This document shows, one piece after another, positions 17,601 to 25,944 of a stretch of DNA of 64,000 nt. Within the stretch, counting starts at the first letter, position 1. Every line of letters begins with the position of its first letter. The position numbers and the translations under genes are program-made. Source of the stretch: Actinomycetes bacterium (lineage in GTDB: Bacteria; Actinomycetota; Actinomycetes; Mycobacteriales; Mycobacteriaceae); the NCBI GenBank assembly GCA_023418505.1, contig JAEZZR010000011.1, positions 1 to 64,000 on the forward strand, given 5' to 3'. The notes under the pieces are model-generated. The model did not search any database, was not told where the DNA came from, and was given only the letters and a program-made list of their open reading frames with translations.

Positions 17601-18240
17601 GCACATCACCAGGTACGTCGCCGGCGAAGTTGGACACAACTTCCGGTACCGCGACATCGGAAACTCCAGCAACCGAAATTTCGGCCTCTGATTCGGTGAG
17701 CCCCGCGGTAGCTTCGATCTGCTCGAGCACATAAGGCACCACCGACTGCTGAACGCCCGAGTTCAGCAGCAACAATCGTGCTGCATCATCCGAGTGATCG
17801 GCACCGTCCAAGCTCACTTCAGCTGCAAGCCCAAATTCAGCCAGCCAGACACGCACCTTCGCTTGCAAATGCTCCACCAGTGCTTCCACCCCAGCACCTG
17901 TCAGCTGCAAGGCGGCCGCCCAGTCCGTCCACATCGTCGCTTCCGAAGCAATACGTGCGGCTCGACCTACCAAAGAGGTCAACAACGTAGCTGGAAATTG
18001 ATCCACCACCGCACACGCAGCTGCGGCTGGCTTAGAGTTGCTCTGCAGCGCATGACCCAAGATGGCAGATAAGAAAGAGTCAATCCGCTCTACCTCATCC
18101 ATCCGCAACCCAGACCAAGCCACCAGCGACGGGACGTCTTCGGTGTCGGCAGTCTCACGCAGCCGGGAGGCAAGATCATTTTCGGTTACAGACAGCCACA
18201 AAGACGCCATAGTTGTGTCTTGCAGCACGCGCTGGGTCAC
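14668..18240 (-). CDS. Large unrecognised protein (1190 residues)
   Basis: An intact cytosolic-looking protein of 1190 residues that I cannot assign. About 1-200 are alpha-helical with Ala, Leu, Glu and Trp. About 240-760 are rich in beta strands and look like several Ig-like or jelly-roll sandwiches, for example EFPWLGEFVVRLTNPRGR near 540-560 and repeated QFRVHAPGQL-like strands. About 860-1190 are helical again. It lacks a signal peptide, membrane helix, Walker motif or metal-binding cluster. GTG at 18240 has GGAG nine bases upstream. Base composition resembles its neighbours. It is unlinked by operon to treZ (convergent). A beta-sandwich protein this large often partners a helicase or ATPase, but none is adjacent, so this is only a guess. 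Confidence 0.8.
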   Translation of the reverse strand: MTQRVLQDTTMASLWLSVTENDLASRLRETADTEDVPSLVAWSGLRMDEVERIDSFLSAILGHALQSNSKPAAAACAVVDQFPATLLTSLVGRAARIASEATMWTDWAAALQLTGAGVEALVEHLQAKVRVWLAEFGLAAEVSLDGADHSDDAARLLLLNSGVQQSVVPYVLEQIEATAGLTESEAEISVAGVSDVAVPEVVSNFAGDVPGDVPRALRMLSQTAPEAAAQLVSGLAEFLIQTMESPVDWEIRSNEISSQLPLIHADAAREELRVRPAGTYQRRTALGAINTVGRPQLYFDQDTQRVGVQLPTPVAPQASSWLVTFGGSVESTPVVALGEADRRPIVDISEPVREVLVELGEQHRWQIPAIDTDDPIVIFGADGQSVTDKVSLHYDSAFVLFPEDATLVDPLTGDAVPFLTAPTESSWPLWQVAEVDLRDVWALQVRRQGVAGQVRSASPMRRPRVICPHSLLNGATTQFGTPVFAGGPVAVFPPTLSGHDEPWRVQLAEFTGFGEFTTEAIMEYDLEVPADGGEVEILTDDEFPWLGEFVVRLTNPRGRTFQRHFAVAEQAELDIAYRGGGDGFRIPTVEGLSPVQVRLFCGDKPMYAEPEVLKLGEDETKGYLELSTDEGASLEIQIRPATLGFDIPLEDGTTAHRRFTLETRVRRINVHGQFRVHAPGQLRHAHLSVSNDDRDICRVPLTRKGDVLVGDFGEYAERISMLTAIRINLDWTRVTARKRMSVRLVEAPRKDPVQAISWQSTEDRYFAVDVADSIAHVPLKLWIWCASAPWLEPIGLDVIDGECQLPEDYAEAGPYVVQATLGLEKGRRPKWPAEGSTILPALHEPDEDARDTGTIAVDQLTVPELARLWSLYAAMREGLAKKLAEANPNLAPDQLRVAFRKDARRSLAALNSTSIRLDDQPGTFIGSALVLEPFVARQNTPDPRRVPWLGVLSSMEDLRALPADDAANRDALLDYIRSTGGAALVDALATGQDTTLESASIDSSSVQITALPEAQANAILAQVFNSHRIVPGPLTDDDARFTAVYEVVEARNEIVDSAVMTGLASHSRKLFKIVTRTSPALRKAVNVRFHKLDGIDADDPRLHWTLTPGTSLLIAVAARCLAQQKRDNPGVDDTVIRELLPLWTKLADLVPTLVMSDLLIAEALVTHATAGDLVHLEAEEETSGTQESEA

Positions 18241-18262
18241 TGAAATGTACTCCGTTTCTTCG

Positions 18263-18308
18263 GGTTCGAGTTAGGTTTCTGGTTAGGTTCGAGTTAGGTT
18301 TCAGGTTA
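18263..18308. repeat. 23-bp tandem repeat between ilvA and the large gene
   Basis: Two copies of a unit reading GGTTCGAGTTAGGTTTC, then T or A, then GGTTA (18263-18285, 18286-18308), differing at one base. They lie 22 bp upstream of the GTG start of the 1190-residue gene and downstream of the ilvA stop, so they could be operators for the former or diverged copies of the ilvA end. Confidence 0.85.
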
Positions 18309-18327
18309 AATATCGAGGGAAAGATCC

Positions 18328-18351
18328 GGTTAGAGCGCCAAAACTCTAACC
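18328..18351. terminator. Inverted repeat between ilvA and the large gene
   Basis: GGTTAGAG (18328-18335) and CTCTAACC (18344-18351) form a perfect 8-bp inverted repeat with an 8-base loop, 19 bases after the ilvA stop. No T tract follows on either strand, so it is either a weak ilvA terminator or an operator. The loop and flank carry CGCCAAA twice. Confidence 0.5.
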
Positions 18352-18369
18352 AAGGCGCCAAACAAGCTT

Positions 18370-19665
18370 CTAAGTCAAGAAATCGTATTCCGGCGTACCA
18401 GGCATCAAGCGGCGGCACACCAACGGCGATTGATCCATCCGTTGTAGCAAAGCCTCGAGATCAGCAGCATGGCGCAATTCGATACCCACCAAAGCAGCAC
18501 CGGTTTCGCGGTTGTTGCGCTTTAAGTATTCGAATTGGGCGATATCGTCGTCTGGCCCCAACACGTCTTGCACAAATAGCCGTAGCGAGCCTGGCTTCTG
18601 AGGGAAGTTCACCAAGAAGTAGTGCTTCAATCCTCGGTAAACCAGGGAGCGTTCCATGATTTCGCCATAACGCAGTACGTCGTTATTTCCACCGGTGATC
18701 ACGCAGACCACAACGTCGTCAGGCGCAAAATCAATATCTGCCAGCGCTGCCACGGAAAGCGCACCGGCAGGTTCTGCGATGATGCCCTCGTTTTGGTATA
18801 GATCCAGCTGAGCTTCACAGACCGCACCTTCCGGAGAGATCAGCGTACTAATCCGGCTACGGTTGGCCTGGTAGATGTGCCACGGCAGATCACCGAAACG
18901 ACGCACTGCCGCGCCATCGACGAAAGGATCGATCTCGGTAAGCTGCACCGGTTCACCGGCATCAATGGCGGCATGCATACACGGCGCGCCCTCTGGTTCT
19001 ACCGCGTGTACCTTCGCGTGTGGCGCCATATCGGCCACGTAGCTGACAATACCGGAGAGCAACCCACCGCCACCGACCGGCACCACGGTGTGATCCAAGG
19101 TCATGCCCTGGGCGGATAGCTGCATGATGATTTCGGCAGCCACGGTGCCTTGCCCCACGATGGTGTCGAAGGAATCGAAAGGCTCCACGACGGTCGCGCC
19201 CGTGCGCTGGGCGTCGGCGCGAGCAGCTGCGGCGGCGTCGTCGAAGTTATCGCCGGTGACGATGATCTCTACAGCACCACCACCGTGGTAGCGGATCCGA
19301 TCACGCTTCTGCTTCGGCGTAGGCGTAGGCACATAGATACGCCCGGCGATACCCAGTTGGCAGCACGCGTAAGCCACGCCTTGAGCATGGTTACCTGCCG
19401 ACGCTGCCACCACACCTGCCTGGCGCTGCTCCTCACTGAGCTGCACGATCGCGTTATATGCGCCACGGATCTTATAGCTGCGCACATCCTGCAGATCCTC
19501 GCGCTTGAGGAACACCTGGGCTCCTGCGATCGACGAAAGACGCTGGGAGTACTGCAACGGTGTAGCCGCAATAACCGAGCTAATTCGCGCCTGAGCAGCC
19601 TGAATATCAGCTGCATGGACTAAAGCTCGGACGGGATCTAAAGAGGCATCACCATTGTCAGTCAT
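18370..19665 (-). CDS. ilvA: Threonine dehydratase, biosynthetic
   Basis: PLP-dependent threonine deaminase of 431 residues, making 2-oxobutanoate for isoleucine synthesis. The cofactor lysine is in LKREDLQDVRSYKIRGAYN (about residue 51), the phosphate-binding loop is VPVGGGGLLSG, and ASAGNHAQGVAYA is also present. The C-terminal part after about residue 330 holds a single ACT-like regulatory domain (GLKHYFLVNFPQKPGSLRLF), as in the corynebacterial enzyme, where isoleucine is the inhibitor. I chose the ATG at 19665 by comparison with the known corynebacterial length (436). A TTG at 19704 is possible. It follows dnaE in the same direction with a 43-base gap. Confidence 0.94.
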   Translation of the reverse strand: MTDNGDASLDPVRALVHAADIQAAQARISSVIAATPLQYSQRLSSIAGAQVFLKREDLQDVRSYKIRGAYNAIVQLSEEQRQAGVVAASAGNHAQGVAYACCQLGIAGRIYVPTPTPKQKRDRIRYHGGGAVEIIVTGDNFDDAAAAARADAQRTGATVVEPFDSFDTIVGQGTVAAEIIMQLSAQGMTLDHTVVPVGGGGLLSGIVSYVADMAPHAKVHAVEPEGAPCMHAAIDAGEPVQLTEIDPFVDGAAVRRFGDLPWHIYQANRSRISTLISPEGAVCEAQLDLYQNEGIIAEPAGALSVAALADIDFAPDDVVVCVITGGNNDVLRYGEIMERSLVYRGLKHYFLVNFPQKPGSLRLFVQDVLGPDDDIAQFEYLKRNNRETGAALVGIELRHAADLEALLQRMDQSPLVCRRLMPGTPEYDFLT

Positions 19666-19708
19666 GGGAGGTGATTCTACAGCACCTGCCCGCAGCACAG
19701 CCAAGGCA

Positions 19709-22700
19709 TCAATTCACCACAGAGGTACCGAAGGACGCTTTCAATTCGCCGAAGAGATTTGCCCCACGTTCCACACGCAAGTGCTCACCTAACACCACGG
19801 TGTCGTGGCCAGCGCCATCAACCAGCTTCACATACACATCCGATTCACCAGGGTTATCTTGCAACACACCTTTCAGACGCTTAATGAACTGTGGTGTGCA
19901 CTGATCAAAACGCAAGGTCAACCGCACTGGAATGCCTGTGGCATCGCCGAGCCCAAGCTCTGGGGCTTTAATGTCGTCACAGACCAAAGTCATGCGATCA
20001 TCGCGGTACTGCACACGGGCTTTGACCAGCACAATCGCATCTTCGGCAATGAAATTCGCCACCATTGGATAGACCTTGGCGAAGACGAAAATATTTACCG
20101 AAGCGCCGTTGTAGTCCTCTAGCCCAATGACCACCCACGGCAGACCGTCCTTATTTACTTTGCGTTCGACCGAAGAGACAATGCCGCCGATGACCACTTG
20201 GCTATTGTGACGAATCTCCTGATTTGCCACCGCCGTCAAGGTGGTATCGGTTTGGTTTGCCAGCGATTCCTCGTAACCATCCAGTGGGTGCGCCGACACA
20301 TAGAGACCGAGCATCTCGCGCTCTAGGGCAAGCTGATGGCGACGATCCCACTGCTCCTCTGGAATCGAAACCTTAAAGACACTATCGCCCATCCCTTCAT
20401 CGCCACCGAATTCGGCGAAGAGGTCGAACTGGCCTTTATCGGCAGCTTTCTTGGTTTCCAGGACGCTATCGACGGCATCTTCGTAGACCAAGATCAAACC
20501 TTTACGCGGATGGCCTAGTGAATCGAAAGCACCTGCTTGGATCAGCGATTCAGTCACGCGCTTACTGCACGCTGCGGTACTGATCTTCTCCAGGTAATCC
20601 GTGAAGTTCTGGAACGGTCCCTTTTCTTCACGGGCGGCGATGATGGCTTCCACCACGTCGCTACCCACGTTGCGCACTGCAGTCATACCAAAGCGAATAT
20701 CCTGGCCGTCCGAGACAAAGTTCTTGCCCGATTCGTTCACATCCGGCGAGAGCACGCGAATACCAAGGTGGCGGCAGTCTGCCAAGTACTGCGCCATCTT
20801 GTTTTTATCGCCCTGCACGGACGTCAACAATGCAGCCATGTACTCCGAGGGGTAATTCGCCTTCAGATACGCGGTCCAGTACGACACCAGGCCGTAGCCT
20901 GCGGCGTGCGACTTGTTGAACGCGTACGACGCAAAAGGCAGGATCACGTCCCACAACGTCTGAATCGAATTCTGGGAAAAGCCATTGGCCTGCATACCGG
21001 CCTGGAAGGTCACGAATTCCTTTTCCAGCACTTCCGGCTTCTTCTTACCCATAGCTTTACGGAAGCCATCTGCTTGGCCAGCGGTGTAATCAGCTACCTT
21101 CTGCGAGATCCTCATGATCTGCTCCTGGTAGACAATCAAGCCGTAGGTTTCTTCCAGGATCTCGGCTAGTGGCGCTTCGAGCTCCGGGTGAATTGGCTCA
21201 ATCTTCTTGCGACCATTCTTACGATCCGCATACGCCCAGTGCGCTTCCACACCCATCGGACCTGGACGGTACAGCGCCAATGCAGCCACGATGTCGTTAA
21301 ACTCAGTCGGCTTCATCCGCCGCAGCAGCTCACGCATACCCGGCGAATCCAGCTGGAACACACCTAAGGTATCGCCCTTGGCCAGAAGCTCGTAGGTTTT
21401 CTTATCGTCGATAGCTAGCTCATCTAAATTGATGCGCACGCCGTGATTGGCTTCGATGTTTTCCAGGCAGTCGCCGATCACCGTGAGGTTGCGTAAGCCC
21501 AGGAAGTCCATCTTCAGCAAGCCAACGGCCTCACACGCTGGATAATCCCAGCCGGTGATAATTGCACCATCGGCGCCGCGCTTCCACATCGGAATGTGAT
21601 CCATCAGCGGCACCGAGGCCATAATCACCGCACACGCGTGCACGCCGGTCTGACGCACCACGCCTTCCATGCCACGGGCGGTCTCGTAGATCTTTGCCAC
21701 ATCCGGGTCGGTTTCGATTAGCTGACGCACCTCGGCCGCCTCGCCATAACGCGGATGGTTCGGATCCGTAATACCCCCCAGCGGAATGTCCTTAGCCATA
21801 ATCGCTGGTGGCAGCGCTTTTACCGCCCGATCAGAGATCTGGTAGCCCGGCTGGCCAAAGAGCACACGGCCGGAATCCTTCAGCGCCATCTTCGTCTTCA
21901 CCGTGCCAAAGGTGACCACCTGGGCGACCTTGTCCTCGCCCCACTTGTCCGAGGCATAGCGGATCATCTCGTCGCGGCGGCGATCATCGAAGTCGATATC
22001 GATATCAGGTGCGGATGGACGCTCTGGGTTCAAGAATCGCTCGAACAGCAATCCGTGTTCGATCGGATCGATATTGGTAATCCACGTGGCATAGGCCACC
22101 AAGGAACCTGCTGCCGAACCACGGCCCGGGCCTACCTTGATGCCCACCTCGCGGGCGTGAGCAATAATATCCGCCACGATCAAGAAGTACGACGGATAAC
22201 CCTTGCCATCGATCACGTCGATTTCGTAGTTCGCACGGTCAATGTATTCGCGCGGTACTTCGTCACCGTTGAAGCGCTTCTTCAGCCCTTCCATCACGTT
22301 GTGTTTCAGCCACGTAGTTGGAGTTTCGCCAGCTGGCACATCGGCTTTTGGCATGCGGTCGTGTGGGTGTTCTTCCCAGATTTCGTCGTAATCGCCCACA
22401 CGCTCGGCGATCAATAGTGTGTTATCGCAACCATCGGGAACCAGGTGATCCCAGGTCTCGCGCATCTCTTTCGCGGACTTGATGTAGTAGCCGTCGCCAT
22501 CGAACTTGAAGCGATCTGGATCCTGCAAGGTCTTACCGGTCTGCACACACAGCATGGCCTCGTGTGCCTTGGCCTGATCGCGGGTGACGTAGTGGCAGTC
22601 ATTGGTCACCAACGGCGGTAGCCCCAGCTTGCGCCCAATTTCCAGCAACTCGGTGCGTACCCGGTTTTCAATATCCAAACCGTGATCCATCAACTCAAGG

Positions 22701-23263
22701 AAGTAATTATCCTTGCCGTAGATGTCCTGCCACATCCCCGCTGCTTGTAGCGCTTCGTCGAATTGCCCTAAGCGCAGGCGGGTCTGCACATCACCAGACG
22801 GGCAGCCGGTGGTGGCGATAATGCCTTCGGCGTGTTCTGCGATGATCTCGGCATCCATACGCGGGTACTTAGAAACTTGGCCTTCGTAGGACGCTAACGA
22901 CGATAGCTTGAACAGATTGTGCAACCCCTGCACATTTTCCGCCAGCATGGTCTGGTGCAGGTAATAGCCGCGGCCGGAGACGTCGTCGCGCTTTTGGTGC
23001 GGCTCGCCCCACTGAATGCGGAATTTATCGTGCCGGCTAGCGGGCGCGAGATATGCCTCGATACCAATAATCGGTTTGACGCCTTTGGCTTTCATCTGCC
23101 GGTAGAAGGCATCAGAGCCAAACATATTGCCGTGATCGGTGACGCCGACGGCTGGCATCCCCTGCCGGGCAACTTCGTCGGCAAGCAAATCGATCTTTGC
23201 CATCCCGTCGAGCATCGAATACTCGGTGTGATTGTGAAGATGCACGAACGAGGAGTTAGCCAT
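19709..23263 (-). CDS. dnaE: DNA polymerase III alpha subunit
   Basis: Replicative C-family polymerase of 1184 residues, the usual length for DnaE1. The N-terminal PHP domain starts with FVHLHNHTEYSMLDG. The polymerase palm shows the catalytic aspartates in PDIDIDF (about residues 415-421) and the GPGRGSAAGSLVAY loop. The fingers contain YQEQIMRISQKVADYT and AFNKSHAAGYG. The C-terminal part carries a helix-hairpin-helix and an OB-fold (VVIGGIVSSVERKVNKDG, about 1010-1080). The intact PHP metal-binding residues suggest built-in proofreading, as known for mycobacterial DnaE1. TAGAAT lies eight bases before the ATG, without a Shine-Dalgarno sequence. Confidence 0.97.
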   Translation of the reverse strand: MANSSFVHLHNHTEYSMLDGMAKIDLLADEVARQGMPAVGVTDHGNMFGSDAFYRQMKAKGVKPIIGIEAYLAPASRHDKFRIQWGEPHQKRDDVSGRGYYLHQTMLAENVQGLHNLFKLSSLASYEGQVSKYPRMDAEIIAEHAEGIIATTGCPSGDVQTRLRLGQFDEALQAAGMWQDIYGKDNYFLELMDHGLDIENRVRTELLEIGRKLGLPPLVTNDCHYVTRDQAKAHEAMLCVQTGKTLQDPDRFKFDGDGYYIKSAKEMRETWDHLVPDGCDNTLLIAERVGDYDEIWEEHPHDRMPKADVPAGETPTTWLKHNVMEGLKKRFNGDEVPREYIDRANYEIDVIDGKGYPSYFLIVADIIAHAREVGIKVGPGRGSAAGSLVAYATWITNIDPIEHGLLFERFLNPERPSAPDIDIDFDDRRRDEMIRYASDKWGEDKVAQVVTFGTVKTKMALKDSGRVLFGQPGYQISDRAVKALPPAIMAKDIPLGGITDPNHPRYGEAAEVRQLIETDPDVAKIYETARGMEGVVRQTGVHACAVIMASVPLMDHIPMWKRGADGAIITGWDYPACEAVGLLKMDFLGLRNLTVIGDCLENIEANHGVRINLDELAIDDKKTYELLAKGDTLGVFQLDSPGMRELLRRMKPTEFNDIVAALALYRPGPMGVEAHWAYADRKNGRKKIEPIHPELEAPLAEILEETYGLIVYQEQIMRISQKVADYTAGQADGFRKAMGKKKPEVLEKEFVTFQAGMQANGFSQNSIQTLWDVILPFASYAFNKSHAAGYGLVSYWTAYLKANYPSEYMAALLTSVQGDKNKMAQYLADCRHLGIRVLSPDVNESGKNFVSDGQDIRFGMTAVRNVGSDVVEAIIAAREEKGPFQNFTDYLEKISTAACSKRVTESLIQAGAFDSLGHPRKGLILVYEDAVDSVLETKKAADKGQFDLFAEFGGDEGMGDSVFKVSIPEEQWDRRHQLALEREMLGLYVSAHPLDGYEESLANQTDTTLTAVANQEIRHNSQVVIGGIVSSVERKVNKDGLPWVVIGLEDYNGASVNIFVFAKVYPMVANFIAEDAIVLVKARVQYRDDRMTLVCDDIKAPELGLGDATGIPVRLTLRFDQCTPQFIKRLKGVLQDNPGESDVYVKLVDGAGHDTVVLGEHLRVERGANLFGELKASFGTSVVN

Positions 23264-23282
23264 AGCTGCTCATTCTAGCTAC

Positions 23283-23325
23283 CCAGTTTTGGGCGAGCCA
23301 TTTTCGGTGGCCAATTTTGGGCGTT
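23283..23325. repeat. Degenerate repeats between dnaE and the PLP gene
   Basis: CCAGTTTTGGGCG (23283-23295) and CCAATTTTGGGCG (23311-23323) are 28 bp apart, with a related CCATTTTCGG between them, giving a roughly 14-bp period in the divergent promoter region. They may be operator sites or slippage products. Confidence 0.6.
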
Positions 23326-23365
23326 CCACCCCGCGTAACTGCGACCTTGGTTAAGCTTTTCTATT

Positions 23366-24607
23366 ATGAAACCTCAGTACCCGCCGGCAAGTGTGCGCAA
23401 TGCCGTGACAGATGTGCCTTTACCTGCGGTAATTCTGGATTTGCGTGCGGTGGAGCTCAACGCGGCGGATCTTGTGCGTCGCGCCGGTGGCATGCCAATT
23501 CGGGTGGCGTCGAAGTCACTGCGCATCCCTCAGCTGATCCAGCACGTTCTAGGGCTGCCGGGCTTTCACGGCGTGCTTGCTTACAGCGTCGCCGAGGCCA
23601 TTTACCTGGTGCGCGCCGGCATCACCGACGACGTGGTGGTCGCCTACCCTTCCGTGGATCGCGCGAGTATTTCGCAAGTGCTTGACGACGAAGAACTGCG
23701 CTCAGCCATCACTTTTATGGTTGATTCCCCACAGCAGGTGCAGCTGATGCTGGATGCTGGGGCGGGCAGCTGGGACGCTACGAGCCCGGCGCGGTTGTGC
23801 CTTGATGTGGATGCGTCGTGGCGGCCGGTGCGTGGGTTGCACATCGGCACGCGACGCTCACCGATTCACACGGTGGCCGATGTGGAGCACTTAATCGAGC
23901 AGATTTTCCGGGCGATGGATTCGGCTGGTTCCTCCGGGGCATGCCGGATCGTGGGCGTGATGATGTATGAGGCTCACATTGCCGGTGTCGGTGATAACGC
24001 AGGGGGCGTGCGCCAGCCGGCGATTCGGCTGATGCAGAAGTTGTCGGCTGCCGAGCTGGCCACCCGGCGCGGCACGATCGTGGCCGCGGTGGAGAATCAG
24101 CTTGGCTACCCGTTGGAATTTGTCAATGGTGGTGGGACGGGTTCGGTGGACTCGACTGCTGCCGAAACGGCAGTCACTGAGGTTGCTGCTGGCTCTGGTC
24201 TGATCGGTCCGGGATTGTTTGATACCTACCGCAGTTTCCAGCCGTGGGCGGCTCAGTGGTTTGCACTCCCGATCACACGTATCCCAGCAGCTGGCGTGGT
24301 GACGGTGGCCGGTGGAGGCCGGATTGCCTCTGGCCCTGCCGGGGCAGATCGTTTGCCACAGCCGGTCTATCCACCGGGTTTGGAGTATCTGCCCGATGAA
24401 GGTCCTGGTGAAGTGCAAACGCCGTTGCGGGTTTCAGGGCGAACAGATCGACTCTATATCGGCGATCCGGTGTGGTTCCGCCATGCCAAAGCCGGCGAAT
24501 TAGCTGAACACGCAAGCGAGGTCATCGTGATAGAAGGCACGAGCAGTAACGCCAGCATTACCGCCCATTGGGCTACTTATCGAGGATTAGGACACGCATT
24601 CGTATGA
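23366..24607 (+). CDS. D-threonine aldolase/D-serine dehydratase-like PLP enzyme
   Basis: A fold-type III PLP enzyme of 413 residues related to alanine racemase and to D-serine dehydratase (DSD1) and D-threonine aldolase. The cofactor lysine is in IRVASKSLRIP (about residue 51), LAYSVAEAIYLVRAGI follows, and the phosphate-binding FVNGGGTGSVD is near 250. Proteins of this type are often annotated as amino acid deaminase/aldolase; the substrate is unknown. No Shine-Dalgarno sequence is visible. TAAGCT lies 8 bases before the ATG. The stop overlaps the next start as ATGA, so it is coupled to the sugar-lactone oxidase gene. It is divergent from dnaE. Confidence 0.85.
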   Translation: MKPQYPPASVRNAVTDVPLPAVILDLRAVELNAADLVRRAGGMPIRVASKSLRIPQLIQHVLGLPGFHGVLAYSVAEAIYLVRAGITDDVVVAYPSVDRASISQVLDDEELRSAITFMVDSPQQVQLMLDAGAGSWDATSPARLCLDVDASWRPVRGLHIGTRRSPIHTVADVEHLIEQIFRAMDSAGSSGACRIVGVMMYEAHIAGVGDNAGGVRQPAIRLMQKLSAAELATRRGTIVAAVENQLGYPLEFVNGGGTGSVDSTAAETAVTEVAAGSGLIGPGLFDTYRSFQPWAAQWFALPITRIPAAGVVTVAGGGRIASGPAGADRLPQPVYPPGLEYLPDEGPGEVQTPLRVSGRTDRLYIGDPVWFRHAKAGELAEHASEVIVIEGTSSNASITAHWATYRGLGHAFV

Positions 24608-25944
24608 GCAATGGCACGAGTAATCGCACGAGTTTTCGCAATTGGGCAGGCACGGTTACTGCCACTCCGGAGGAGCTATTTCAGCCACGTAACGAAGAGG
24701 ATATCGTCGCCAAGCTAATCGAAAGTGATGCGTCGATCCGTCCGCTGGGCGCGGGGCATTCTTTTACTGCTGTGGCGGCCACCGACGCTATCTCGCTGCA
24801 ACTGGATCACTTAAGTGGCCTGATTAGCGTCGATCGAGAGAACATGACCGCCACGTTCTACGCTGGCACGCGCCTGCGCGATATTCCGGGGTTGTTGGCG
24901 GACTACCACGTTGCCTTGCCGAATCAGGGCGATGTGGATCCGCAGGCGCTGGCTGGTGCGGTGTCTACGGGCACCCACGGCACGGGGTTGGGCTTTACGG
25001 GCTTTGGCGGTATTGTGCAGGCGTTTACGCTGATCGATGCCTCGGGGACGCGCCACGAGTGTGCTGCGGATGCGCCTGGTGTTGCTGGTGAATTATTCCG
25101 GCTCGCCCGCGTTGGCTTGGGCGTATTCGGTGTGATCACCACCATCACGATCAGCGTGGTCGAAGCTTTCTACTTGGCTGCCGACGAGCACCGCGAACCG
25201 CTGGAGCAGATCCGTGATGAGTTCGTTGAGCGCTGCCGGAGGCAAGATCATGTGGAGTTCTTTTGGTTCCCGGGTGCTAAAGACGCCTTGGTGAAACAAA
25301 ACCGCCGGCTTAGTGCTGCAGAGGTAGAGACCTCCGAGATCAAACTTCCAAAGCCGCAGCGGTCTTTTTTCTCGGAAGAGATCGTCAATAACGGTGGCTT
25401 GCGAGCGATGTGCGAATTAGCGCGCTTCGTCCCACCGGCGACTCGGGGCTTAAATGCGGTGGCTACCAAGGCAGTGTCGCGTCGAAAGTATCTGGATCAG
25501 GCGCATCGGGTATTCGTTTCTTCGCGTCGCGTGCGGTTTTCGGAAATGGAATATGCAATTGCGCTAGACGACATGCCTGAGGTCTTGAAAGAAATCGCCG
25601 CCGTTATCGACCGCAACCGCGCGTGGGCATCATTTCCCCTAGAGATCCGCGCCGCAGCTGCCGACGACGTCGCTCTATCTACCGCCTATCAACGCGATAG
25701 TGCGTATATTGCAGTGCATCAGTATCACAAGCAGCCGTATCAGCATTATTTCTTCAATTTGATCGAGCCGATTTTCCGGGCGGCTGCAGGGCGTCCGCAC
25801 TGGGGCAAGTTGCACACCATGGGTTACGAGGATTTCCGCGAGGCATATCCGCTTTTCGACGACGCCTGCAATTTACGCCAACAGCTAGATCCCAATGATC
25901 GGTTCTTGAATAACCATTTACGCAGTATCTTCCTGCCGAACTAG
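24604..25944 (+). CDS. D-arabinono-1,4-lactone oxidase family FAD enzyme
   Basis: An FAD-linked oxidase of 446 residues of the VAO/ALO family. The N-terminal PP-loop domain holds IRPLGAGHSFTAVAATDAI (about 40-60) and the PNQGDVDPQALAGAVSTGTHGTG segment (about 107-130). The C-terminal half matches the ALO domain, including HWGKLHTM and the FLNNHLRSIF end. Family members oxidise sugar-1,4-lactones or related alditols; relatives in Actinobacteria include L-gulono-lactone dehydrogenase. The ATG overlaps the upstream stop (ATGA). The 3' end overlaps the convergent rarD gene by 27 bases. Confidence 0.88.
   Translation: MSNGTSNRTSFRNWAGTVTATPEELFQPRNEEDIVAKLIESDASIRPLGAGHSFTAVAATDAISLQLDHLSGLISVDRENMTATFYAGTRLRDIPGLLADYHVALPNQGDVDPQALAGAVSTGTHGTGLGFTGFGGIVQAFTLIDASGTRHECAADAPGVAGELFRLARVGLGVFGVITTITISVVEAFYLAADEHREPLEQIRDEFVERCRRQDHVEFFWFPGAKDALVKQNRRLSAAEVETSEIKLPKPQRSFFSEEIVNNGGLRAMCELARFVPPATRGLNAVATKAVSRRKYLDQAHRVFVSSRRVRFSEMEYAIALDDMPEVLKEIAAVIDRNRAWASFPLEIRAAAADDVALSTAYQRDSAYIAVHQYHKQPYQHYFFNLIEPIFRAAAGRPHWGKLHTMGYEDFREAYPLFDDACNLRQQLDPNDRFLNNHLRSIFLPN

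Noticed and set aside
19665..19704. TTG start for ilvA giving 13 more residues
   Set aside because: The extension has no homology to known IlvA N-termini, and the shorter form agrees with the usual length; not excluded by experiment.
23317..23685. A 122-codon plus-strand frame overlapping the start of the PLP enzyme gene
   Set aside because: Out of frame with a clear enzyme and with Arg/Cys-rich shadow composition.
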